64,000 bases of DNA from Petrosia ficiformis (Eukaryota > Porifera > Demospongiae > Haplosclerida > Petrosiidae): contig OX345636.1 in NCBI GenBank assembly GCA_947044365.1, positions 40,156,191 to 40,220,190 of the forward strand, in the 5' to 3' direction. Of this stretch, positions 30,975 to 41,168 are shown piece after piece. The position numbers and the translations under genes were made by a program. The notes beneath the pieces were generated by a model. It worked only from the letters and a program-made list of their open reading frames with translations. It ran no database searches and was not told where the DNA came from. The first letter of the stretch is position 1, and each line of letters starts with the position of its first letter.

Positions 30975-31620
30975 TTAGAAAGAAAAAATTACTGTCAACC
31001 GATGGGCGTTTGTAGCATCGTACTGCATTGCTTCTGTGTCCAGTCTGGTGCTGTATGAGTTGTTCATCAACATTGTGTTTAAACAAACTGGTTGGACCTT
31101 GCCACTGTGGTTAGTATAATAGCCGCTAAAGCCAGCTTGAGTACAGAACTCTTTCACAATTGTTTGCAACTTGTTTCTACCTACAACTTGCATAGAAACC
31201 TAGGAAGGTAATGTAATCCTTTTATTTGTCAACATAATTCATCAGATTCAGGCACTAATGACAGGTAAGTAGAAAATACATCAACAATACACCTTTCTCC
31301 TAATGATTCATTGTGATATACCTTTAGACCCTTACATTCCACATTTCTCTGATGAAGTCCTCCTTGCACATTTTTGCATGACCGTCCAATCAGCAATGAA
31401 TTGTGAATATCGTCCAGCACTGTCAAAATTAATCTCATATTGCTGCACTTGAAGCTGCCTGTGTTCATCGCCTCCTAAGACCAAAACACTTGCAATTGTA
31501 CCAAAAAACAGTGTTAAGTAAGGCATCTGCTGACTTTTCAAAAGTTTTTCTTGTTCTACAGTCAGTGGCCGAGCTGACTTTGTGGAAACACCAATACTCT
31601 GGTTATTGGTTACAACATGT
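30975..31620 (-). pseudogene. Crypton-type (DUF3504) recombinase fragment 3
   Basis: The minus strand gives, in successive frames, L-T-V-E-Q-E-K-L-L-K, then L-G-G-D-E-H-R-Q-L-Q-V-Q-Q-Y-E-I, then S-C-K-N-V-Q-G-G-L-H-Q-R-N-V-E, E-S-L-G-E-R-C-I-V-D-V-F, and V-G-R-N-K-L-Q-T-I-V-K with G-Y-Y-T-N-H-S-G-K-V. These are the central and catalytic motifs of a different DUF3504 subfamily (N-H-S-G-K-V rather than N-H-S-L-R-A). Three frames are needed and the N-terminus is absent, so it is dead. No long hairpin was found next to it. Confidence 0.75.
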
Positions 31621-31699
31621 ACAGTTGCAAGGAATAATATTAAAGTTTGTCATGCAGGATGTTGTGGCTAAACGCATGATGCACCAAGTATAAAAATGT

Positions 31700-33080
31700 A
31701 CACTAGAATATATGAAATTATGTGTTTACAGGTTTCCAAACATTTTTGTAGGCCAGAACTGTCAAACACAATCACTTGATGTAAATTACTTAAATTATGT
31801 ATGTGAAATACGAGTAGACAGCACCCTAAAATTATACTGATTGCAAATAATTAGTACATTTGTTATTTGAGCTATATATGGAATCAAACTGCACATGTGC
31901 ATCTGTGTCTTTACAAAATGGGCATTAACTTATCTGTATCTCTCATGCAGTTGGTGTTACACAACTAACACCATTTTGACCAATGCCTTCATAGCTCCTA
32001 CCAATATAATGTAGGGTTACAGCTGGCTTGCCCACAATTTGTGGCTATCCCAATGATTAAAATATGTAGGTCATTGCTTGTGTTGTTTAGAAAGAACTAA
32101 AATATCATTTTGTTTGCATTCTTAATAGAAATAACATTCCTAAGACTATTTGTTTGTACTTCAAAGGTGATTATCTGTGGATTCCTGGTATGATAATGTT
32201 GCACTTATAATTATGACATAACTTTACTTTGAAATCATTAGCTCACTGATATATGTCATAGCTCTTTTGAAGCTCTTTTACCTATTTGCTGCCTTCATGT
32301 TAGTATTCCTTTCTTCCTAAAATTCTATAGAATGCAGTTAATTAACAACAGTATATGCAACATGTGAGACAAAAAATGTAATTTGGTTGAATTAACACAT
32401 TATTAAACAATCTGCAACTTTGAAGAGAAATTTTTTTTTGATCAGGGATTTGTGTATTATAATGTTTGAGTTACATTTTTACAGAACCTAGTCTTGTGAG
32501 TGTACAGATTAGTGGAGACATGTACTAGAGTGTTACTACATATACATAAACTGTTATCAAAGATCAGTTTTGTCCATACATAAGCCGAATGTCAGCCATC
32601 ACTCAATGATAACAGTGCAGGCTTCTGGAGAATGCACTTAAGATTATTTCTCACTGAGTGTGAAAACTACATGTCAAATATAAGCATATCCAAAACTGTT
32701 ATAACTATTAATTCTTTATTCAAAATGTTTGAACAATAATATTTGGTTGGAAGTGTATATACATGATTATATAAAAGCTAACATGTATGCATTTCCTTGA
32801 ATCATTTCAATAATGAAACTAGAATGCTCAACACATATATACCCAGTGCAACAATGTCATATTATGAAGGGTGTGACTGGGAGCACATGGGGATCTCAGT
32901 AGAAAGTGAGATTTGATCGAAAAATGGTGGGTGCTTCTAACTAGATAAGAATCAACAGGAATTGTGGACAATATAACTGTATTAGCCTAATCCCCAGTAA
33001 TGCTTTTACAACACAGTACACATATACTACTTGGTCTAATTATTTATTCATGATGGGCGTGTAGATTAATAATAGTGACT
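31700..33080. other. Intergenic sequence without a gene
   Basis: Plain AT-rich sequence. No ORF over 60 codons with coding features and no clear repeats. Confidence 0.4.
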
Positions 33081-33087
33081 GTGTGAC

Positions 33088-33412
33088 ATGAATAACGCAA
33101 CTAAGAAGTTGGACAGTTCTAGTAGTTATACTGCGACATCGTCAGGAACTCCGCCAAGAACTTGTACATGCAACTGTTAAAATCGTCTTTGGTGGTCTGA
33201 TATCCTTACTTTCCAGCTGTATCACCGTTCATCAGTTTCATCACTTGCTGCAGCCTAGTCTCGCGTAGCCAGCCCCTCCCACTCAACGAGGGCTGGCTAC
33301 GCGAGACTAGCTGCAGCCTTTGTCGCTTAGAAGCAGAAGAATCTAACTGATTCACATCTAAACAATCAAAAATAGTCCGCAGTCTACCTTTACTTTGCTT
33401 CTGAAAGGCCAT
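33088..33412 (-). pseudogene. Coding fragment of unknown family interrupted by a mini-element
   Basis: From an ATG at about 33412 the minus strand reads A-F-Q-K-Q-S-K-G-R-L-R-T-I-F-D-C-L-D-V-N and Q-L-D-S-S-A-S-K-R-Q-R-L-Q. A 54-bp element with its 9-bp target duplication interrupts it at 33256-33318, then the frame continues Q-V-M-K-L-M-N-G-D-T-A-G-K, meets a TAA, and still reads on as G-Y-Q-T-T-K-D-D-F-N-S-C-M-Y-K-F-L-A-E-F-L. Removing the insertion restores one frame with a single stop. GTAAGG overlaps the stop, so a splice donor there is possible. I do not recognise the family. Confidence 0.4.
33256..33309. mobile_element. 54-bp palindromic mini-element, TAGTCTCG family, copy 1
   Basis: It begins TAGTCTCGCGTAGCCAGCCC and ends with the inverse. 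Exact 9-bp duplications GCTGCAGCC flank it (33247-33255 and 33310-33318). Related elements lie at 39797-40031. Confidence 0.88.
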
Positions 33413-33466
33413 CACAAATAAACAAACTTGACAAGTGTCGGAATATAACTAATTTTAATAATAATC

Positions 33467-34690
33467 CTATATCGTTGTCTGTCTGTTGATATCACCCGCA
33501 ACAAAGACCCAGAAAATTAGACATTGACGCGACGCTTTGATGGACGTGACGTAATAAAAGAAGGCGTTGACAGTAAAGTTGACATTTGTGCGTTCATAAA
33601 GAAGAGATAGACAATAATCAGCAACAGAATTAGACAAAGAGGGAGAAGAGCTTTGGAGACAGTGGTAGAAAGAGATTTCAGGATATTTGAATCGAGACAG
33701 ACATAGACAAACATGGACAACACTAAAGAAGCCCATCTCACTCTGATAGAGATTCTCATGCAGGTAGAAGTTTGACGCGCATGACAAGACTAACTGATAT
33801 AAAGAAGGAAGCCCAGCTAACATCTGATAGAGATAGACATGGACAATACTAACTGATATAGAGAGAAACCCAGCTAACATCTCATAGAGATAGACATGGA
33901 CAAGATTAACTAATATAGAAAGAGAAGCCCAGCAACATTCCACAGAGATAGACATAGACAGTTACAGAGAAGAGTCGAAGAGATGGACGAAAAGCCCAGC
34001 TAACATCTGATGAAGATAGGCAAATGAATGAGCCTGTAGTGTACTACACTTAGAATGTACTATGAGAGTGAATTTGGGAGATCTTTGGATACAGAAAGAT
34101 AGAGAAGAGGTTTGGACAGTAGTAGAAAGATCGAGTAACAGCAGTATGTAGTGACTATGTTTGCAATTGCTTGACTTTTTTTTTACACAGAGTCAAAGAG
34201 GGAGCGAGATACGTAACATTCATTTATTAAACAAAAATTATAATACATTCATATGTAGTGTAAATATATAAATACTACACTAGAACATACTACACTTGCC
34301 TTTAGGACTACAACACATTATGACTTTATGACGACCTAGGGAAATGACGGCCGAAGGCCGTTATTTCGCTAGTCTATAATAATAATACCGTTGTCTGTCT
34401 GTCTGTGAATATCACCCGCAACAAAGAACCAGAAAATTAGACACTGACATACGCGCGTTGACGTTACGTAATAAAAGGAGGCGTTGACAGTAAATTTGAT
34501 ATTTGTTCGTTCATAAAGAAGATTGGAGAAGAGATAGACAATAATCAGCGACAGAATTAGACAGAGAGGAATAAGTGCTTTGGAGACAGTGGTAGAATGA
34601 GAGTTCAGGATGTTTGAATAGAGACAGACATAGACAAACACAGACAAGACTAAAGAAGCCCATCTTACTCTGATAGAGAATCTATTATAC
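33467..34690. repeat. Direct repeat pair enclosing a 58-bp tandem array
   Basis: The segment at 33467-33770 (GTTGTCTGTCTGTTGATATC, ACCCGCAACAAAGACCCAGA) recurs at 34383-34690 with about 85-90% identity by eye. Between them, 33778-34020 holds about four 58-bp units of AACTGATATAGAGAGAAACC / CAGCTAACATCTCATAGAGA. Minus-strand ORFs of 69-162 codons over this area are parallel in both copies but show no domain and are not called genes. A small palindrome GACGGCCGAAGGCCGTTATTTC lies at 34347. Confidence 0.7.
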
Positions 34691-35230
34691 AAGGAAAAAA
34701 AAACGTAGGAATTCTTCTAAAACCTTTTTGGTTCTAAAGTTATGACAATTTTTATAACTCACAGTTACCATTTCACAACTTTAAGATGAAATGAGGGCAC
34801 TAACGAGAGTAAATATGGACACACAAAACACAAGTGATCCTGTTTCATGGCTGTCGCTAGCCAAGAAACACTTCAAACCAAAAACAATCGAGGTAATGGT
34901 TGCTACTACACCACCATTGATGCAAGATAGAAAGCTACCTAGCTCCACCTACAATATTAAAGCCATTCTATAATAATATTGTATACTATGATAAGCATTG
35001 AAATACTGAATGGTTGACACAGTGACAGACACTACTTCTGCAGACAGTGCTGTAAGTGAAACAGAATGTAAATCATCTGTAAGTGAAAGAGAATGATAAT
35101 CAATACATAAATACAAAAGACTGACCTTCATTGATGAATGCATTTATGATTGCATAATTTCTAATGATATATAGTATTTCTGCAATCTACAAAAAATATT
35201 CACACAATTAAAAAAAACAATCAAAACAAG
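34691..35230. other. Intergenic sequence without a gene
   Basis: No credible ORF. A 60-codon ORF at 34791-34973 lacks features. Confidence 0.4.
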
Positions 35231-35540
35231 AATAATAAAAAACATTTTCAATAAAAGTGAAAGAAGATGTAGGGATGTCAAAACCCAAAAATCATGCAAA
35301 CAAGGTTGGGAAGCTTACATAGGACCCAAAATTAAAAAAAAACCATTCCCATATAACCCTACATAAGTACAGCTCTTTGTATTTTGTTTTATAGAGGTGT
35401 AAGTACTTATGTAGGGTTATATGGAAATGGTTTTTTTAATTTTGGGTCCTATGTAAGCTTCCCAACCTTGTTTGCATGATTTTTGGGTTTTGACATCCCT
35501 ACATCTTCTTTCACTTTTATTGAAAATGTTTTTTATTATT
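35231..35540. mobile_element. Foldback element, family P, copy 2 (145-bp arms)
   Basis: AATAATAAAAAACATTTTCA through TGAAAGAAGATGTAGGGATG and on to CATATAACCCTACATAAGTA pair almost perfectly with the right half. The loop is AGCTCTTTGTATTTTGTTTT. One 310-bp near-palindrome. No ORF. A related end (GGCATCCCTACATCACCTTC) lies alone at 38903-38930. Confidence 0.88.
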
Positions 35541-36841
35541 CTTTAGTTAAAGTGTTAACTCATGTGTAGGTAATTACAGCTGCAAGGAATTTTTCATGGC
35601 TACAACCAAATATTTGAAACAATAATTATTGTGAAATATAAACTGGATGGCTGTAATCTTTTCTGGTGTTTGTTGACCCAAAGTAAATTAAATCAGGTTT
35701 GGTCAGATAGAGTTACATTGAAGTAGTAATATAATGACATGAAAAATGAGACAAGATGACAAAATAACACTTCAAATGAAAATCATTGATATGCAGTACA
35801 TATGGTGCCATCTAAATTTACTAGAGTTATTTTAACAATTTTGTTTTTGCAGTAATGTAATTAATATTATATATATATCGTTATTATAATTGTTATAATT
35901 ATAATTCAAATATAATAACTAGTATAATTATAAATACAAGTCATGATACATCAAAAAGGTGGGGAATTTTAGTTCTGGTAGTATTTGGTAATAATTATTA
36001 ATGCAGTATAGTATCACTCAGTTTAATGTCAAACAATTTTTATAGTAATAACAACAACAAACATAATATTATTGTCTGCAATATTCAGTAGAAGTCATTC
36101 AAACAGAATTTAGCAATAATAATTGTTAGAAGATGACACTTTAATTTACTCTGTAATACTTTGTGGTATAAAAAATACAACAGAATGCACTCATCACAGT
36201 CGGTATAACAGTATAGAATTCAGTTTTCACTGTAGGATGTTTGATATAGTATCACCAATGTCTAATATGATAACGGAGGTTTGATATATTATATACAACA
36301 TGTAATATGATTTTAGAGGTCTGATATATTATATCTGACATCTGATATAATATCAAAAACTATAAATCAACACAAAATAAAATTAGTGAAAGACTATGGT
36401 GAAAATGTGATCAAATGCATGGCATCCCATAAATGAGCCTATGAGTGAATCACTATTATAATAATATTATATATTATACAAAAGTTATTTGAAACTTAAT
36501 TACCCCCCACCATTATCATCTTTTTAAGTCAAAAACATTAGTGGTGATTGCAGGTGTATCCCCCTCAATTCTTCCTTGAAATCTATTCTTGAGACTACTT
36601 TGTGGTTGCAGATTGCGTATTAATAGGATTATCAGTTCCTATAGCTGTGAGCAGTCTTGCCTGCTCATTTGTTTTGTGTGTTCTCTGCTAATTTAGGAGA
36701 ACACTAGTACTGTGCAACATATTATATTGGTAAAGGAATCTTTACAAAGCTAAATACAGCTTCAATTGAAACTAAGTGAATGTGTAATTATATGGATCTC
36801 AAGCACAGAAACAGGATTAGGATGGTACCTTATAGCAACGG
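35541..36841. other. AT-rich sequence without a gene
   Basis: Nothing coding. Short repeats of GATATATTATATC type at 36240-36360 (about four copies of TGATAT(A/T)(A/G)TAT). Confidence 0.4.
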
Positions 36842-38339
36842 TTATGTACTAGATAGCAATGGTTATGTACTAGATAGTGATGAAAGAACTTGTAATGGTA
36901 TATATTTGGTGTATATATTTTTTCTGGTTAAGGAATAGAATAGAACTTGCATTTCATAAACTAAAATACATACTTGTATAATATAGTTGTGTTTCACATT
37001 TTACAGACACATGAATTTTTTAATGCAGATATTGATGAATGCAGTGAGGACACTGACAACTGTAATCAAACATGTACAAATACTGAAGGAAGTTTCACTT
37101 GTGTATGTGATGATGGTTATATACTAGATAGTGATGAAACAACTTGTAATGGTATGTATTTGGAGTATATATTGTATTAAATAGTACTTGCATTTCATAA
37201 CCTGATAAATGTACTTGTATATAGCATTTCACATTTTACAGACATGTGATTTTCTTTAATGCAGATATTGATGAATGCAGTGAGGACACTGACAACTGTA
37301 ATCAAACATGCACAAATACTGAAGGAAGTTTCACTTGTGGATGTGATGATGGTTATATACTAGATAGTGATGAAACAACTTGTAATGGTATGTATTTGGA
37401 GTATACATTGTATTAAATAGTTACTTGCATTTCATAACCTAATACATGTACTTGTATATAGTTGTATTTGGCATTTCTATAGTATTCTGATTAAGTGATA
37501 GAAGCGTACTTATATTTCATAACCTAAAATAAGTACTTGTACATAGTTGTATTTCACTGCTTACAGACTGATTATTTTCTTTAATTCAGATATTGATGAA
37601 TGTTTTGAGGGAACAGACAATTGTTCTCAAATGTGTACAAATACTGAAGGAAAATTCACTTGTGGATGTAATGATGGTTATCTACTAGATAGTGATGAAA
37701 GATCATGTATTGGTATATATTTTTGGCATTTCTATAGTATTCTGATTAAGCAATAGAAGCGTACTTATATTTCATAACCTAAAATAAGTACTTGTATATA
37801 GTTGTATTTCACTGCTTACAGACTGATTATTTTCTTTAATGCAGATATTGATGAATATTTTGAGGGAACAAACAATTGTTCTCAAACGTGTACAAATACT
37901 GAAGGAAATTTCACTTGTGGATGTAATGATGGTTATCGACTAGATAGTAATGAAAGATCTTGTAATGGTATGTATTTGGCGTATTCTGATTAAACAATAG
38001 AAGCGTAATTATATTTCATAACCTAAAATAAGTACTTGTATATAGTTTTATTTCACTGCTTACAGACTGATTATTCTCTTTAATGCAGATATTGATGAAT
38101 GTTTTGAGGGAACAGACAATTGTTCTCAAATGTGTACAAATACTGAAGGAAGTTTCACTTGTGGATGTAATGATGGTTATCTACTAGATAGTGATGGAAC
38201 AACTTGTAATGGTACGTATTGGGAGATATTCTCTTTATTTGTGATACTCCTTGCATTTCACAGCCTAAAATATGTTATATTACAAGATATTAAAAATCAA
38301 GGTGACTTTGTTCCTTTATTATTCTTCAAACTTTTACTC

Positions 38340-38690
38340 CTGCAGCAATATTCAAATACTACCTCCCATGGTTTACCATAGTCATTAGCCATGGGATATT
38401 CATGTAGAACAGTGGTTGTACCAACTAGATATTCATCATCTATATTTTCAAATGCAACCTGAACAATAGAATTACATCAAGACCTCAGGATCGGCACTGG
38501 ATTCTTTTGACAATGGAGATAATTTCGAAGGACCATTAACATCCCAAGCATAGGCAAAAGCTTTATGAAGAATTTCTTTGATCTCAATCTCTTTCACAGC
38601 TTCAACAAAAATTTCATCAGATTCAAATTCAACCATAATGATGATCTACACGAATATTGGAAAGGCATTCTTCAATTCTTCCACTGAAAT
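38340..38690 (-). pseudogene. Unknown coding remnant antisense within the paralogue
   Basis: The minus strand reads V-E-E-L-K-N-A-F-P-I-F-V, a stop, then from an ATG F-E-S-D-E-I-F-V-E-A-V-K-E-I-E-I and F-A-Y-A-W-D-V-N-G-P-S-K-L-S-P. After a frame change it gives V-A-F-E-N-I-D-D-E-Y-L-V-G-T-T-T-V and [17 protein letters not shown]. Amino-acid composition is protein-like and the frames abut. The family is unknown; a mobile-element or gene remnant is likely. The only intron that would join the frames would be 25 nt, too short to trust. Confidence 0.35.
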
Positions 38691-38699
38691 ATTATATAC

Positions 38700-39796
38700 A
38701 GGTGTATACATGTATGCAAAAAACAATGTTTCATCACAGCTTCAACAAAAATTAATAACCATAAAAAAGTAAAGGAACAATTTTAAAATCGAATTTTTGG
38801 CAAAAAATAATGAAGAAACCCCACTTACCTTCAAACAATAGATCGCTGTTCAAATGTATAAAAAGTAAAGGAACAAGAGTAGGGATGATGATAATTTGGC
38901 ATCCCTACATCACCTTCATTTTTGTAACACATTTTTCATTCTATTGGTAGAATAATAAGTTTCAGTAGTACACTTTAAGCTTCATATTAATTTTTTTGGC
39001 AGCATAAAGGTATCTTTCATTATTAAAGATCAAACAGAATTCAAATTTGTGCACCATACACTTTTTAAAATTATTCATAGTTATTAATTTTTGATCATGA
39101 AATAGGTTGGAAAAGATCACATAACCTAGTTTTATACTACATTAATTTTTTACAAACATATTTTTTGAGATTGTTTTTATACTGGTGGATCTAGTATATC
39201 ATTCATATAAGTTTGTATCATACGTGATCACTTTACATATCATAAATCTCCACATCTTCAGAAATTTGTAAATCAAGTTGCAACACACAACTCAAAGACT
39301 CACAGTATCAACTTTGCTGTGATTCCAAAAACTATGGAAATTTTATAAAGGTGATTAAAGAGAATGGTCACCTAGCTTATCTTGTTTGTCCACTTGACGT
39401 ACCAGATTGGTGCAATTCTTCTGGGACTCAGTGAATTTTTAAACATTGAATAATATTTTGTTAGAATCTTCAGTCAATTAAACTAATCATTAAATTATTA
39501 CTCATCTTAATTCTTTAATTGTAATAACTATTCTTGTAATAAGAAATTATAATTTTGAAATATTATACTTTTCAGACATTGTATATAGCTATGATCATAA
39601 GTCCAATATATGACTCACCTTTCTTTGATTTCTTAACTATGGAAAAAACATGCAAATACAACCACTGAGCTTTGATTTGACAATTAAATATATAGAAATG
39701 TAATTTTTTTAAAAAGAAGGGTTATTCTAAAACCATGCAACAGATTGAATAAAACTTTAGATTTTTAGTTTTAGACAACATTCTTATGGCAATATA
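38700..39796. other. AT-rich sequence without a gene
   Basis: No ORF of note. The stretch CACAGCTTCAACAAAAATT occurs twice (38596 and 38736), a small duplication. Confidence 0.4.
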
Positions 39797-39853
39797 TAGT
39801 CTCGCATGCGCATAGTCAGACCCAACCTTCTACGAAGGAAGGATCTTGAGACA
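39797..39853. mobile_element. 57-bp mini-element, TAGTCTCG family, copy 2
   Basis: Ends TAGTCTCGCATGCG and ...TTGAGACA. Flanks GGCAATATA (39788-39796) and TGCAATATA (39854-39862) match 8 of 9. Confidence 0.7.
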
Positions 39854-39883
39854 TGCAATATATTGGTTTGTTCAAGTACCACC

Positions 39884-39939
39884 TAATCCCAAGCCTCATC
39901 CGATCCATTATGTGATGGCTGTGGCTGGGGACGAGACTA
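39884..39939. mobile_element. 56-bp mini-element, TAGTCTCG family, copy 3
   Basis: Ends TAATCCCAAGCC and GGACGAGACTA (inverse TAGTCTCGTCC). Exact 9-bp flanks AGTACCACC at 39875-39883 and 39940-39948. Confidence 0.78.
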
Positions 39940-39968
39940 AGTACCACCAGATGTTTGTCCTTATACAC

Positions 39969-40031
39969 TAGTCTCGTCGCCAACTGCATCCCTCGGCCCC
40001 CTTCTGAGTTTAAAGTGGAGGTAGCAGACTA
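39969..40031. mobile_element. 63-bp mini-element, TAGTCTCG family, copy 4
   Basis: Ends TAGTCTCGTCGCC and GGTAGCAGACTA. Exact 9-bp flanks CTTATACAC at 39960-39968 and 40032-40040. Confidence 0.82.
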
Positions 40032-40664
40032 CTTATACACAACAGTAAATGCAGTCAGCCAATATGAATTTCATTAACAAGAGTATATATAAACTCATTA
40101 ACTTCAACAAGCAGTAGTATTGCATGTCCCCACACCTTTTTTTTATAGAAGATTGGACAGTGTACATAATTAGGGAAAAAATGTTTAAAATTAATATTAT
40201 TATGAATGACCAAAGGAGTATTTCTATAATTCAGTAAATTATTTATATCCCAACTGATATTTAACCTGATACTGCACACTGTGTATCAATATCGAATCAT
40301 ACACCTCCATTGTCATTCCACTATTATACTTTGTTAAACACACTATATTTTGATATATAGCAGGCTTCAAAAACACCCTGATTTCACCACATATATAGGT
40401 CAGCTATTTTGATTGCAGACCTGAAAAGAGAACAAAATAATCAATGATTACTATATGAATAATAAACAGAGTTAATTGAGTTCAATACAAGTTCAAGTTA
40501 CATTTTCAAAGATATATTGAAACCGAAAAAATTGATAGGTACTCCCATCTCCAGTATGATGAGGATGATGAGGTATTGAGTAAGGTTGCTGGTATTGTAA
40601 TTGGAGTGATATTGAGAGTACTTCTACTAATGGCATTTATCACTTTTTTGAGTTTATTCATCTG

Positions 40665-41168
40665 GTCAGTTGTCTACTTATACGTACAATGTAATCCAAT
40701 TAACTTCAATATTCTACATGCATATTACGTACACATTGGTGTACACACACAACAATGATTTAAAAATTTTCCTACATGCTTTTGCCATTAAGATCGAGTC
40801 CATGGTAAGAGTGCCTGACTGGATATCAGAGGACCCTGGATGCTTTTCATTTTTATTTTGTTTCTAATTCTCTTATATACCTGCATATAACAATAAGCCT
40901 TATGGAATCAACTTTGCATCTAACATGCATAACTGTTTGCTCAACCTTAGTCAGTTCCAAGATGAAATAACCTTTCATTTAGTTGCTATACTAAGCTGAA
41001 CAGATACCAGTGAAACATAGAGTAAGCATTATAGCATATACATTGATGATTAGATAACACATTAATAACTTAATTGCTGGCTTATTGTATATGCCATGTG
41101 CTTATCACCTTGTGCTAAGATTTTTAATATATGTGTGTGTTTGTGTGCATGCATGTGTCTGTGTGTAT
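40665..41168. other. Gap between the paralogue and the CRAL-TRIO gene
   Basis: No ORF with features. The minus strand has ATTAAA near 41125-41130, a possible polyadenylation signal for the gene ending at 41169. Confidence 0.4.

Larger units (their letters stand above)
36842..40664 (+). pseudogene. Decayed or truncated EGF-transmembrane paralogue
   Basis: Five EGF exons of 123 nt, phase 1-1, lie at 37029-37151, 37265-37387, 37590-37712, 37845-37967 and 38089-38211, with near-copied introns. A partial EGF end lies at 36842-36898. A lone membrane exon at about 40535-40664 encodes Y-D-E-D-D-E-V-L-S-K then V-A-G-I-V-I-G-V-I-L-R-V-L-L-L and F-I-W with the same GTCAGT donor as the gene at 3105. No signal peptide, NIDO, AMOP, VWD or cytoplasmic exon was found between or after. 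The exon at 37845 has Tyr in place of the first EGF cysteine (D-I-D-E-Y). It is probably a partial duplicate that has lost its centre. Confidence 0.6.

Noticed and set aside
33467..34692. Minus-strand ORFs of 69-162 codons in parallel in two repeat copies
   Set aside because: Similarity follows the DNA repeat; there are no conserved motifs, no start in common, and different frames are open in the two copies.
38352..38480. Spliced minus-strand gene joining the two unknown coding stretches
   Set aside because: The implied intron is 25 nt and an in-frame stop lies upstream; kept only as a low-confidence remnant.
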